From the NCBI GenBank assembly GCA_016207825.1, contig JACQZI010000011.1:1-64000 (forward strand): 64,000 nt of DNA. The letters run 5' to 3'. Each line of letters opens with the position of its first letter. Within the stretch, counting starts at the first letter, position 1. This DNA is from Planctomycetota bacterium. GTDB lineage: Bacteria > Planctomycetota > MHYJ01 > JACQXL01 > JACQZI01. Under the pieces are notes generated by a model. That model saw only the letters and a program-made list of their open reading frames with translations, was not told where the DNA came from and ran no database searches. The translations under genes were made by a program, and so were the position numbers. Of the stretch, positions 15,677-24,793 are shown in pieces.

Positions 15677-18622
15677 ATGAAAACGTCTATTTATTGTTAT
15701 TTATCTTTTATCTGCTTGGGGGTCTTGGTTATTTCTCAACCAGCAAAAGCTGAAAATAAGCCTCTTTCACCCATAAGCCGGGTTGAAACGGAATTAGAAT
15801 TTGCCCAAAAGATGGTTGATAAATACCACTACTTGCTCTCTTTTGAATTAGCTGATGAAATATTAAAAAAGATACCGAAGAGTTCCCTGCCCAAGGAAAC
15901 CCAGATTAAAGTTGATTCAGTTACGGCTGAGGTTAAGGTGCAAAAAATTAACATCCCCGGATTGAAAATGGAGGAACAATTCACTTATTTGGAGGAAGCA
16001 ACCGATGCTTTAAAGCAACTGATTAAAACTTACGGCGATGACTATGCCGAAATCAAGGATGCCAGGCTTCAGATAGGAAACCTATTATTTGGCAAAGGAA
16101 AAATCCTTTTAAATCGGCTGGAACAGGAAACCGACGCGGATGTAAAAAGCAAGTTACAACCAGAGGCGGTTTCTTCTCTCAACCAGGCTGCTGAATATTT
16201 CGCAAAAACAGAAGATGCTTATCACAAAGAAATAGATGTTTTAAAAGAGCAAATTATCGCTGAAAACCTGAAAGACATCCCCGACAGCAAATTACTGCAA
16301 CAGCTGGAGAAAAAACTATCTGACAACGATAACATTTTATCCTCCTTGCGATTTGCCAAGCCGCAGGTTTTATCCACGATGGCATTATTACCAAGTAATA
16401 CCCAGCAACAAAAGAAGGATTTATTAAACAATGCCATAGATATGTTTGAACAAATCATGCTGGAAAAAGGACCGTTTTCGTCATTTACTTATCAGGCAGC
16501 TAATGAAGAAGGTGTTTGTTATTTATCTTTATGCGATTGGCAAAACGCTCTTCGATGCTTTACGATTTCAACTACCGAGTTGTTGAGCCAATTGGGGTTT
16601 CCGCAAAGCTCTTTGGGTTCCATTGACCCAAACTTCAAGGAAATCATCCAGCGCGGGTTTTCTTTAAAGGCACGGACTTACAACCAGATGTATGAATACC
16701 GACTGGTAATTGGAACTTTCGATGAGTTATCCAAAGTTTTTCCTCAAGCAGGGCAAAAAACCGATTATTACTTTCAAGAAGCCCTTCTTGAAAAAGCACT
16801 CGCCTTATACTATTTACAAACACCCGCCCAGTCTTTCGGAATAATCCAAAAAGTCATATCCGAAAAAGGGCCACTGGCAATAAAAGGGGTGGATTTATAT
16901 TATAAGCTGGTACGTCACAGCACCCCCTTCGCTCTTTCCCCGGATATTCTCTTGAACAATATCAATTATCTCCGGCAAGCCAATCGTATCGATAAGATGG
17001 TTGCCCAAAGCAAACAATTCCTAACTGTTTTAAGAATGCTCCCCAAAGACACACAGGTGAAATATGCTCCGGAAGTATTATGGATACTGGGTCAGGAATT
17101 CTTACAACAAGCCAATCCGAATATTTACCAAGCATTAATCGCCTTTGAAGAACTATACAAGCAATACGGGGAATCCGATTATGCCCCTGATGCAGCAAAT
17201 AATTCCCTGAAATGCTATCTAGAAATGGGAAAAGAAACCAACGACCGCTCTTACGAAGAACACGGCACGTTGATTGCTTCGCTAATGAGCAAAAAAGGAT
17301 GGGGAGGCGATTGGCTGACGGCAATGACGGCATATCGCAATGGGAAATATCTTGAGGCGGTTAAATTATTCCAAAAAGCCTCTGAAACCCCTGCGAAATT
17401 TCTCCAATCGAAGGAAATGATCGGCTCGATGTATTATTTACACGCGGAAAGGGATCTCTGGCCTGCATACGAAAAAGAAGAGGATTCTGCCAGCAAGGCA
17501 AAACTAAAGGAAGAAACTATTCGCTATTTGAAAATGTCAGAAGAAAATGAAAAGGTGCTGACTGAATCCATCAACGAAAACACCGATGTCTTACGGGGCT
17601 ACCAAGCCAGATCTGCCCTAAGGCTTGCCCAGATTTACCGGCACCCAGCCATGATGAAATATTCTGAAGTACTAAAGATACTGGCTGGATACGAAACTGC
17701 TTATGCCGCATTCGAAAAGGAAACCGCCAAAGCAATTGAGTATAAAACAGAAGCCCTGATAGAATCTTCTAATGATTATAAAAATCAGGCCAACCTTAAA
17801 ACGGCGGAACTTTATCTTGAAAAATTTCTGGCAAAAAAGCCGGAAGAAGGCGTTTTAACCAAACTGGTTTTAGCAGCAGCAAGAAAGTACGAAGCGTTTG
17901 CAAACCAGACTGTTTCTCCGGAAATAAAAGGGGAAGAACGCTGCAAACAGCTTGAAACCATGAAAACAAGCAATTCTGTTCTTTACAACGATTTTATTCA
18001 TTCTGTTGAACGAAGCGCCTTCTATTATGAACAATGGCTGCAAAAAGCACTTCCCGAAAACGTTTCGTATCTCCACGCGCTTTATGTCGCTAATAACCTT
18101 TCTCAGGCAGCCGATGACCTGGCAAAACATGCTTTCTACAAAAAAGCATCCGAGATTTACGAGAAGATACTTGATAACAAATATACCGGACAAATCCCCA
18201 AAGAAAACCTGTGGAAGATCCAGTGGGATTGGGCATCGTCTTTGACGAAAATGGAGAACTGGCAGGAAGCGTTTGCCATTCTGGAAGCCGTTGAATTACA
18301 ACAACCAAATAATTTTACCATAAAAATAAACCTGGCAACTGCTTATGAAAAGGCGAAAGAATGGGATAATGCCCTTACTAAATGGCATGAACTGCACAGG
18401 CGTTTACCGGAAAAAAGCAAGGAATGGTGGAACGCCCGTTATCATATTCTTATCTGCTTGATGAATAAAGGCGATTCTGGCGGTTATATTGAAACTCGAA
18501 AACTAATAGATGGATGGAAATATCTTACTAACGGTGAATATGATAAGAATAAATTCGGTTTTAAAGACAAAATTAACACAATAGACAAACAATTATCCGA
18601 AATAGAACCGAGGAAACAATAA
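15677..18622 (+). CDS. Secreted TPR repeat protein
   Basis: The 981-residue protein starts with a signal peptide (about residues 1-24, ending near QPAKA). The frame is open further upstream to 15542, inside the sigma gene, but the ATG at 15677 starts a clean signal peptide and follows an AAAAAGAGG ribosome-binding stretch. The rest is alpha-helical with repeated TPR-like units (for example ENLWKIQWDWASSLTKMENWQEAFAILEAVE and the following INLATAYEKAKEWDNALTKWHEL). It lies between a sigma factor and its likely anti-sigma gene, suggesting a periplasmic scaffold or sensor in the same circuit; this is inference. Confidence 0.82.
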   Translation: MKTSIYCYLSFICLGVLVISQPAKAENKPLSPISRVETELEFAQKMVDKYHYLLSFELADEILKKIPKSSLPKETQIKVDSVTAEVKVQKINIPGLKMEEQFTYLEEATDALKQLIKTYGDDYAEIKDARLQIGNLLFGKGKILLNRLEQETDADVKSKLQPEAVSSLNQAAEYFAKTEDAYHKEIDVLKEQIIAENLKDIPDSKLLQQLEKKLSDNDNILSSLRFAKPQVLSTMALLPSNTQQQKKDLLNNAIDMFEQIMLEKGPFSSFTYQAANEEGVCYLSLCDWQNALRCFTISTTELLSQLGFPQSSLGSIDPNFKEIIQRGFSLKARTYNQMYEYRLVIGTFDELSKVFPQAGQKTDYYFQEALLEKALALYYLQTPAQSFGIIQKVISEKGPLAIKGVDLYYKLVRHSTPFALSPDILLNNINYLRQANRIDKMVAQSKQFLTVLRMLPKDTQVKYAPEVLWILGQEFLQQANPNIYQALIAFEELYKQYGESDYAPDAANNSLKCYLEMGKETNDRSYEEHGTLIASLMSKKGWGGDWLTAMTAYRNGKYLEAVKLFQKASETPAKFLQSKEMIGSMYYLHAERDLWPAYEKEEDSASKAKLKEETIRYLKMSEENEKVLTESINENTDVLRGYQARSALRLAQIYRHPAMMKYSEVLKILAGYETAYAAFEKETAKAIEYKTEALIESSNDYKNQANLKTAELYLEKFLAKKPEEGVLTKLVLAAARKYEAFANQTVSPEIKGEERCKQLETMKTSNSVLYNDFIHSVERSAFYYEQWLQKALPENVSYLHALYVANNLSQAADDLAKHAFYKKASEIYEKILDNKYTGQIPKENLWKIQWDWASSLTKMENWQEAFAILEAVELQQPNNFTIKINLATAYEKAKEWDNALTKWHELHRRLPEKSKEWWNARYHILICLMNKGDSGGYIETRKLIDGWKYLTNGEYDKNKFGFKDKINTIDKQLSEIEPRKQ

Positions 18623-18634
18623 AGGATACGATAT

Positions 18635-20368
18635 ATGTGCGATAAAAATTATGATTTAATCGGCTACGTGAAAAACGGAATGGCTCCGGATGAAAAATCC
18701 GCCATTAAAAGCCACCTTGATTCCTGCGCAGAGTGCCGTGAGGAACTGCGGTCTATCAAGACACTCTTTGCCGCATTCAAAGAAATGACCGAAATAGAGC
18801 CTTCTTCCAATTTTGAATACCGGGTAATGCAGGAAATAGAAAAAATACCGGCGCCCGGCAATATCGGGCTCTACGGAATCCCTGATTTTGTCTCGCAGAA
18901 AATACAAACCGCCGTTGCCAGGGTTAAATATACTTTCCGGCATTCGTCTCCCTGGGCGCTATCGGCCGCGTTTCACGTTGTCCTCTTTGCCGTTTTGGGG
19001 TTGCTCTTTATCAAGCCTACCCAAACCCAAATCGAGAAAGATTATACCATAAGATTTATTCCTGATAACAGGCAAACCGAGCGTGAATTAATACCGGTTG
19101 ATCCAAACACTATGGTTTTTAAGCCGAATGATTATAGATTTCCGCGTTTCGAAAGGGATGATATCCCTGCCTCTGATATACCCTTGCCGGCTCTTGAAAA
19201 CCCCGAGTTTGTCCAGGACATAAATCCGGTCCAGCCTTTGGAAACGTTGCCGGATTCGGTCTGGGACCTCCGGCACCTGCCCCAGATGGTCAGGATAGAT
19301 TCTGTTAAGAACAAGAATTTCACGGACCATTTGGTTAATAACAGGACCGGTGTTAAGCGTAAAGAACTGATTTCGCAATACGGCGGGGATTCTTCAACTG
19401 AACGGGCTGTCGCGCAAGGCCTTGATTGGCTCAAGAAAACACAAGAGCTAAACGGGTCGTGGGATCCGGAAAAACATGACGGGCTAAAAGATTACCAAGT
19501 CGGCTTGACCGGCCTATCGCTTTTGACATTCATAACCGACGGAAATAGTTCTTTGAAAGGCACTCACCAGAAAACGGTCCAGGCCGGCATAAAATACCTA
19601 TTGTCACAGCAACAGGAAAACGGTTTGTTCGGTCCTTCAGCCCTAAACGGAAAAACTATTAATTATATGTATAACCACGGAATCGCCACCATGGCTGTCT
19701 TGGAAGATTATTGCCAGACACGCGATAAAACCGAGGAGAAAGCCGTTACCAAAGCGGTCGGATTTATCGTAAGCGCCCAGAACACCCAGGGCGGCTGGGG
19801 GTATCAATCAGCTAACGGGGTTAACGACACTTCGATAACTGTCTGGCAGATATTCGCTTTGAAACTTGCCCAAACGCTTGATATCGGGAATACCTCTTCG
19901 GCTTTAAAAAGGGCAAGCCAATGGCTTGCTTCAGTCACCAACGAAGACGGTTATGTCGGCTACCGCAAGACGAATAATTATCCCAACGGCCCTTATGCCC
20001 TGACTGCGGCTGGAATGTTTTCCCAGTTGTTTATCGGCTGGGATAAAAACGACGACCTGATTGAAAAGCAATCTAAAATATTGGCAACCCAACTGCCTAA
20101 AATGCATCCGGTAACCCAGGCCATCGATAATGATTATTATTACTGGTATTTCGGCACGCTGGCGATGTGCAAAAAAGGCGGCAAAGAATGGCAGAACTGG
20201 AACAAACACCTCAAGGAAACGCTCGTCAAAGCGCAGGAAACCAATAACACCGCCGGCGCAGGCTCTTGGGCTCCTGAAGACCGCTGGAGCGCTTACGGCG
20301 GCAGGCTTTATACCACCGCCATGGCAATACTTACCCTTCAAACGTATTACCGCTATTCGAATATATAA
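18635..20368 (+). CDS. Anti-sigma-like zinc finger fused to a squalene-cyclase-like toroid
   Basis: The 577-residue protein starts with a zinc-binding anti-sigma motif HxxxCxxC (H27, C31, C34) in the usual zf-HC2 setting. One membrane segment spans about 106-126. After a proline-rich linker, residues about 250-577 form prenyltransferase/squalene-oxidase repeats (alpha/alpha toroid), with recurring AVAQGLDWLKKTQ, TQGGWGYQS and GAGSWAPEDRWSAYGG units. The likely orientation puts the zinc finger in the cytoplasm holding the sigma factor and the toroid outside as sensor or enzyme. The catalytic DxDD motif of true squalene cyclases was not seen. It follows the sigma-TPR genes by 12 bp. Confidence 0.85.
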   Translation: MCDKNYDLIGYVKNGMAPDEKSAIKSHLDSCAECREELRSIKTLFAAFKEMTEIEPSSNFEYRVMQEIEKIPAPGNIGLYGIPDFVSQKIQTAVARVKYTFRHSSPWALSAAFHVVLFAVLGLLFIKPTQTQIEKDYTIRFIPDNRQTERELIPVDPNTMVFKPNDYRFPRFERDDIPASDIPLPALENPEFVQDINPVQPLETLPDSVWDLRHLPQMVRIDSVKNKNFTDHLVNNRTGVKRKELISQYGGDSSTERAVAQGLDWLKKTQELNGSWDPEKHDGLKDYQVGLTGLSLLTFITDGNSSLKGTHQKTVQAGIKYLLSQQQENGLFGPSALNGKTINYMYNHGIATMAVLEDYCQTRDKTEEKAVTKAVGFIVSAQNTQGGWGYQSANGVNDTSITVWQIFALKLAQTLDIGNTSSALKRASQWLASVTNEDGYVGYRKTNNYPNGPYALTAAGMFSQLFIGWDKNDDLIEKQSKILATQLPKMHPVTQAIDNDYYYWYFGTLAMCKKGGKEWQNWNKHLKETLVKAQETNNTAGAGSWAPEDRWSAYGGRLYTTAMAILTLQTYYRYSNI

Positions 20369-20414
20369 TCAGAAAGAATTTGCTTTCTATCAATAAATTA
20401 GTATACTTTAAGTT

Positions 20415-21488
20415 ATGGATACGCCTTTCAAATACGCAGCTATATTCGTATTATTAGTAATTGTCTTGGGGTCCACTGCTGCCTTCCTGATGAGCGAAGA
20501 GAAAAGCGATGCGCCGGACGACTCCGGCGATTCATTCGACCTGAACTCACGCATAAGCATCGCCGTTGACAAGGGATTAAAGTTCCTTGCTTCCAGGCAA
20601 TCCAAAACAGGGCTGCTGGGCTCACAGTATCAGGTATTTGTGACCAGCGTTGCCGGATTGGCTTTCCTGGCCAGCGGAAATCTCCCCGGCGAAGGCAAAT
20701 ACGGCACTAATATTCATGCCGCCCGCCGTTATATCGTCAATTCGACCACCAAAGTCGGTTACGTCTGCGAAGACGAAAGAAGCGGCGGCGCTTCCCGCAT
20801 GCACGGGCATGGCTTTGCCACCTGGTTCCTAGCCGAGCTTTACGGAACCAGCCGCCAGAGCGGGATAGAGGTGGAAGAAGAAGTTAAAACTATTCTCAAA
20901 AAAGCTATTGATGTCATTGAATCCAGCCAGAGCAACGAAGGCGGCTGGTATTATACCCCGCAAAAAGGCGGTGATGAAGGAAGCATTACGGTCTGCATCG
21001 TCCAGGCATTGCGCGCCGCGCGCAATATCGGCTTAAATGTAAACAAACAGGTCATAGACCGCGGTGTCGATTACCTTAAAAAAAGCGCAAATCCTGACGG
21101 CAGTTTTAAATACTCCTTAGGCAGCGGCGGAGGCGGAACATTTCCGTTGGCCTCCGGGGGCGTTTCTTCCTTATGCCTATACGGGCTATATGATGCACCC
21201 GAAACCCTGAAAGGGCTGGAATACATGATGAAGCATAAACCGGGTACCCCAAATAACTGGAGCTCTTATCCATACTACTCTAATTTTTACGCCACGCTGG
21301 CGATGTTCCTGGCAGGCGAAAAATACTGGAATGAATGGTTCCCCCTGGAAGCCAAAATGCTCCTGGAAAAACAAGAAGAAAACGGCTCATGGCCCAATGG
21401 CGAAGGCGGCTCTCCGGAGTATTCCACCGCCCTTGCCTGCCTGACATTGCAGATACCCTTGCAATATTTGCCACTCTTTCATAAATAA
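20415..21488 (+). CDS. Exported prenyltransferase/squalene-oxidase repeat protein
   Basis: This 357-residue protein has an N-terminal hydrophobic segment (residues about 7-24) that is a signal anchor or signal peptide. The remainder carries the same toroid repeats as the preceding gene: AVDKGLKFLASRQSKTGLLGSQ, IESSQSNEGGWYYTPQKGGDEGSITVCIVQALRAA, and EKQEENGSWPNGEGGSPEYSTALACLTLQ. It is about 46 bp downstream and probably in the same operon. No DxDD cyclase motif was seen, so the toroid likely binds rather than cyclises; the ligand is unknown. Confidence 0.8.
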   Translation: MDTPFKYAAIFVLLVIVLGSTAAFLMSEEKSDAPDDSGDSFDLNSRISIAVDKGLKFLASRQSKTGLLGSQYQVFVTSVAGLAFLASGNLPGEGKYGTNIHAARRYIVNSTTKVGYVCEDERSGGASRMHGHGFATWFLAELYGTSRQSGIEVEEEVKTILKKAIDVIESSQSNEGGWYYTPQKGGDEGSITVCIVQALRAARNIGLNVNKQVIDRGVDYLKKSANPDGSFKYSLGSGGGGTFPLASGGVSSLCLYGLYDAPETLKGLEYMMKHKPGTPNNWSSYPYYSNFYATLAMFLAGEKYWNEWFPLEAKMLLEKQEENGSWPNGEGGSPEYSTALACLTLQIPLQYLPLFHK

Positions 21489-21673
21489 ATCTTCTCGACC
21501 CAACCGTATGCCTGCCCGCCGAAGTCTAACGCAGATGGGCCTGCCCGTCCGGTCAGGCGAATTTGTGGTAAAGCTCCGTCCCGACGTTATCCTGCCTTAA
21601 AAAGTGTCAAATATGTCCCTTGCCCCTTTTGTGCTTTTGTGAGTAAAAAATCATACTTATTCCGAAATTTATC

Positions 21674-21701
21674 TTGACAAATAATCCTTATTAGATATAT
21701 T
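21674..21701 (+). promoter_or_regulatory. Promoter of the RHS-core gene
   Basis: TTGACA (21674-21679), a 16-bp spacer and TATATT (21696-21701). A second AT-rich box (TATACT, 21705-21710) lies just downstream. The leader to the ATG at 21759 is about 50 nt with a GAAAGGAATA ribosome-binding stretch. Confidence 0.6.
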
Positions 21702-21758
21702 GGTTATACTACCTAATAGGTTAAGATGATTTTGATTTATAAAAGAAAGGAATAATGT

Positions 21759-22607
21759 ATGAAACAATCCAAATTACTCGGCATAGCCTTAAGTATAATA
21801 GTATTAATCGGAGTGGTATCATCCTTTGTGTTTGCCCGTCAGTATGACCCAAGAACCGGACGTTTTAACCGGCGCGACCCAATTGAATATGACGGTGGGG
21901 TGAATTTATATACCTATGTTGAAAATAATCCGGTTAATTATACAGACCCTTATGGGAAATGGAAATTCGAGGTAAAGGGAGAACAGGTTGTAGCTATTTC
22001 AACAAAAGGCGATGTTAATAGCTTGATGATGCTAGCAATATTGTTAAACAAATCTCTTACCCCCGAAGATATGGCTAGAGATTCTTTGAATGCTGAGTAT
22101 GAAATTGGAAGTGAGATCGTTGTTTGTTGCGATGTCTGTTCTCTGCTGCCTAAAATGAAAGAAATGTCGGAATGGCTATCTTATATGAAAGGGCTCTATC
22201 AAAAAATGGACGCTTTAGGGGCGGACGAAAAACCGAAAACTGCTGATGATGTAGACAAAAAAATAGACGAATGGGTTAAGAAAGGAAAAAATATAGATGC
22301 GGCGAAAGCAGGAACTTCCCGAACAGAAGGTAGCGTGCGTTTAGGCGAAGTATATGTTCAACCATATGATAATCCGCTTATCGTTCAGATGCAACGTGAA
22401 CACGAAGAGTATCATTTAAGGCCAAATTGGGATTTTATAATTGAAGTGGTAAAAAAGACAGGTGCGAAAAAAGCTGAACTAGATAATCCCACGTTTCTGC
22501 GCGATTACCATATTATGGATGAAATTGAAACATATGAGACCTCAATTAAATATACTAATGAACTAATAAATAAAATCGAAGATATTTGTTTGAAGAAAAA
22601 CAAATAA
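21759..22607 (+). CDS. Orphan RHS-core protein with HExxH domain
   Basis: The 282-residue protein has a signal peptide (about 1-26) followed at once by the RHS-repeat-associated core hallmark (RQYDPRTGRF, RRDPIEYDGGVNLYTYVENNPVNYTDPYG in two pieces, residues 27-66). In normal RHS proteins this core closes a shell of more than a thousand residues; here the shell is missing. The C-terminal part (67-282) has HEEYH at 215-219, a zincin-type HExxH motif, with acidic residues DEIETYE at 254-260 as possible third ligand. It could be a secreted metallopeptidase-like effector or a captured RHS tip. A small lipoprotein gene follows. Confidence 0.7.
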   Translation: MKQSKLLGIALSIIVLIGVVSSFVFARQYDPRTGRFNRRDPIEYDGGVNLYTYVENNPVNYTDPYGKWKFEVKGEQVVAISTKGDVNSLMMLAILLNKSLTPEDMARDSLNAEYEIGSEIVVCCDVCSLLPKMKEMSEWLSYMKGLYQKMDALGADEKPKTADDVDKKIDEWVKKGKNIDAAKAGTSRTEGSVRLGEVYVQPYDNPLIVQMQREHEEYHLRPNWDFIIEVVKKTGAKKAELDNPTFLRDYHIMDEIETYETSIKYTNELINKIEDICLKKNK

Positions 22608-22675
22608 TTGTAAAAAATGGTTTTATAATCTATATGACGCTGATGCAATCCATATGGTTTAATCTAAGCAATTAA

Positions 22676-23137
22676 ATGATGAAAAATAGGGATGTCATTA
22701 TCTTAGTTATAGTGTTGTTTCTAATAAATAGCAGTATTTCCTGTTATAAAAAACAAACAATTATCGACAAAAATATAAGCATTATTAGCAACGATTCCTA
22801 TTCGGAAAAGGAAAAAACTGAAAAGTTAAAAGAGTTGTATTATTCATCTGCTGAACTTGATGTGAAACAATTAACATCGCTTTTTACCGTATTTATAAAT
22901 AATCCTAATACCATGCCATGCTCCTTAATTCCATTAGTTTTATATTCGGCAAGAAAAACAAGCTGTTTTGATGCTTTCGTTAAATCTCTTTCTAAAGAGC
23001 ATCGTGATAGGCTGTTTGATTCTTTCGACTCTGTTGATAAAATTTACGAGCGCCACACGAAACCAGGTGGTTCTCCATGGCTTCTTCCGCCTAATAATTC
23101 AGAAATGTCCAAGGAGAATAAAGACTCAAAAGATTAA
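22676..23137 (+). CDS. Small putative lipoprotein next to the RHS-core gene
   Basis: The 153-residue protein has a hydrophobic N-terminus followed by SSISC, a possible lipobox with C23. The rest shows no family I recognise. It starts with two ATG codons (22676, 22679), and its AT-rich codon use resembles the RHS-core gene before it. Its place after a candidate toxin suggests an immunity or accessory role, but nothing in its sequence proves that. Confidence 0.55.
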   Translation: MMKNRDVIILVIVLFLINSSISCYKKQTIIDKNISIISNDSYSEKEKTEKLKELYYSSAELDVKQLTSLFTVFINNPNTMPCSLIPLVLYSARKTSCFDAFVKSLSKEHRDRLFDSFDSVDKIYERHTKPGGSPWLLPPNNSEMSKENKDSKD

Positions 23138-23152
23138 TGGCTCAAAAGCATA

Positions 23153-24205
23153 ATGGCGATAAATAATACGGTAAAACAACCCAATCCTTCCGCTAAACCC
23201 AAACGTTTCTTAAGAGTTACTTTCGGCATCCTTTTTATTATAATTCTCATTACCGCACTCATATTCTTTGCTTTTCCCGCATCCGCCCAATCCGAACTGG
23301 ATAAGATGCTTGCCGGGCCGGATAACGAGATAGACCTCGCCCGCGCCGCCTTGCTCGTTGCACAGGAAGTTTATCCTAATATAGACATTGACTCTTATAT
23401 TAAACGTATTGACGGCATGGCTGATAAAGTTCGCTATATCATAATGGCGGGCAGGGGTAATGCCTTTGACCCCGACTATCGGATAAGAGCCATAAACACC
23501 CTTTTCTTTTATGAAGAAAAATATGAATACGATACGGCGGATTTCTTCGGGAGGCAAGTTTCTAATTGTTTTCTAAATGGCATCATGGATACCAAAAAAG
23601 GCGCCTGCTTCACTATGCCCTTGTTATACCTTTGCTTGACTGACAGATTGGGATTCCCGATTTATGGCGTTAATATTCCCGACCATTTTACCATTAGATA
23701 TGACGATGGCAAATATCGCACTAATATTGAAACCACCTGCAAGGGAGGCGTAGCCGGCGATGATGCCTATATAGATATTTGTTATATAACGGACAAAGAA
23801 ATTAAATCCGGGGCTTTTCTGAGAAATCTATCTAAAAAAGAAGTTGTTTCAAATATGATTGAATCGCGAGGGAATTATTACTTAAGGGCAGAAGATTATG
23901 AAAGGGCTATCAGGGATTTAGAAAAGGTAGTTAAGATAAATCCGACTAACGCCGAGGCGTTTCTTAATCTTTCAAATATTTATAAGAACCATAAGAAAGA
24001 CTTAAAAATCAGCGACCAATATTTCGCCAAAGCTCAATCGTTAGGGTATAATTTTGGCCGGCGAAAAACTGATTACGACTTAAAATATATTGAAAGTGTT
24101 ATACAAATAGCCAAAGAACAAGGCATCGACACCAAAGAAATAGAGGCGGCTCGTGATAAAGAAGCAAAACGATTAGCCGAGTTAAAAAGGCGTACTGGGA
24201 GGTGA
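23153..24205 (+). CDS. Transglutaminase-like (SirB1-type) protein with TPRs, probably frameshifted at the 3' end
   Basis: The 350-residue protein has one N-terminal membrane segment (22-42). Residues about 50-215 resemble the Transglut_core2/SirB1 domain: KKGACFTMPLLYLCLTDRLG carries a candidate nucleophile C152 and GVNIPDHFTIRY a histidine H178. Residues about 240-310 hold TPR-like helices (YYLRAEDYERAIRDLEKVVKINPTNAEAFLNLSNIY). The frame ends at a TGA at 24203-24205, but the neighbouring frame continues with KANEEYRKKQEKLFNPQPP and a proline-rich tail to a TAG at about 24322-24324. An AAAAA run near 24183-24188 could join both, so the true product may be about 40 residues longer. Confidence 0.75.
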   Translation: MAINNTVKQPNPSAKPKRFLRVTFGILFIIILITALIFFAFPASAQSELDKMLAGPDNEIDLARAALLVAQEVYPNIDIDSYIKRIDGMADKVRYIIMAGRGNAFDPDYRIRAINTLFFYEEKYEYDTADFFGRQVSNCFLNGIMDTKKGACFTMPLLYLCLTDRLGFPIYGVNIPDHFTIRYDDGKYRTNIETTCKGGVAGDDAYIDICYITDKEIKSGAFLRNLSKKEVVSNMIESRGNYYLRAEDYERAIRDLEKVVKINPTNAEAFLNLSNIYKNHKKDLKISDQYFAKAQSLGYNFGRRKTDYDLKYIESVIQIAKEQGIDTKEIEAARDKEAKRLAELKRRTGR

Positions 24206-24324
24206 CAAAAGCAAACGAGGAATACAGAAAAAAGCAGGAGAAACTGTTTAATCCACAACCGCCTGCACCGCAAAATCCTTTTCCGCAGACGCCGATTCCG
24301 CCTAACCCAAATCCTAATAAATAG
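24206..24324 (+). pseudogene. Out-of-frame proline-rich 3' continuation of the preceding gene
   Basis: Downstream of the stop, the frame shifted by one encodes a charged helix (ANEEYRKKQEKLF) and a proline-rich tail (PQPPAPQNPFPQTPIPPNP) ending in a TAG at about 24322. The composition is typical of a C-terminal tail and not of spacer DNA. A GTG at 24202 could also start it as a separate small gene, but a frameshift in the upstream A-run is more economical. Confidence 0.5.
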
Positions 24325-24508
24325 TCTTACCCTAATTGCGGGAAAAGACATTCATCAATCCATCGGTGCCACAGTGCGATAGCCTCCCCTCTCGGGACGT
24401 CTGCTGACTACCTTTAGGACACCGCGTTTTGCAAGCCGCTATTTATAAGGGATACAAACCATCATTTTTGGAAAATGCCGTTTTTAAAACCGTATCCCCC
24501 CACCTGAC

Positions 24509-24793
24509 GGCGTAATCCGACCGTACAAATGGCGTAACCTGACCCAACTGGCGGCGTGCACCCACCGTGCAAACGGCGTAATCTTACCGTAACAATTATG
24601 TATACCAACCCTAACAATCACGTAATCTTACCCTAACGAGGGCGTATCCCGACCGTACGAAGGGTGTATCCCGACCGTAGCAAGGGCGTAAACCGACCGC
24701 CGCAACGGTGTGTAACAACTCTAACAATAGCGTATCCTGACCGCACAAAGGGCATAATCCGACCGTGCAATCGGCGTATCCCGACCCTACAAA
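24509..24793 (+). repeat. Degenerate tandem array 1 (about 13 units of 21-23 bp)
   Basis: About 13 consecutive units follow the form GGCGTATCCCGACCGTACAA, with period 21-23 bp (for example 24509-24530, 24575-24597, 24641-24661, 24662-24683, 24750-24772, 24773-24793). No two neighbouring units are identical, but the GCGTA, CCGACCGT and ACAA parts recur. The period is not a multiple of three and stops occur in the frames, so it is unlikely to be coding. There are no conserved repeats with unique spacers as in CRISPR. Sites for a DNA-binding protein or a decayed minisatellite are possible. Confidence 0.75.

Noticed and set aside
18635-21488. True squalene/hopene cyclases
   Set aside because: The DxDD catalytic motif and normal cyclase length are missing; only the toroid repeats are present.
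24509-24793. CRISPR array
   Set aside because: Units are contiguous, differ from each other and lack unique spacers; no cas genes nearby.
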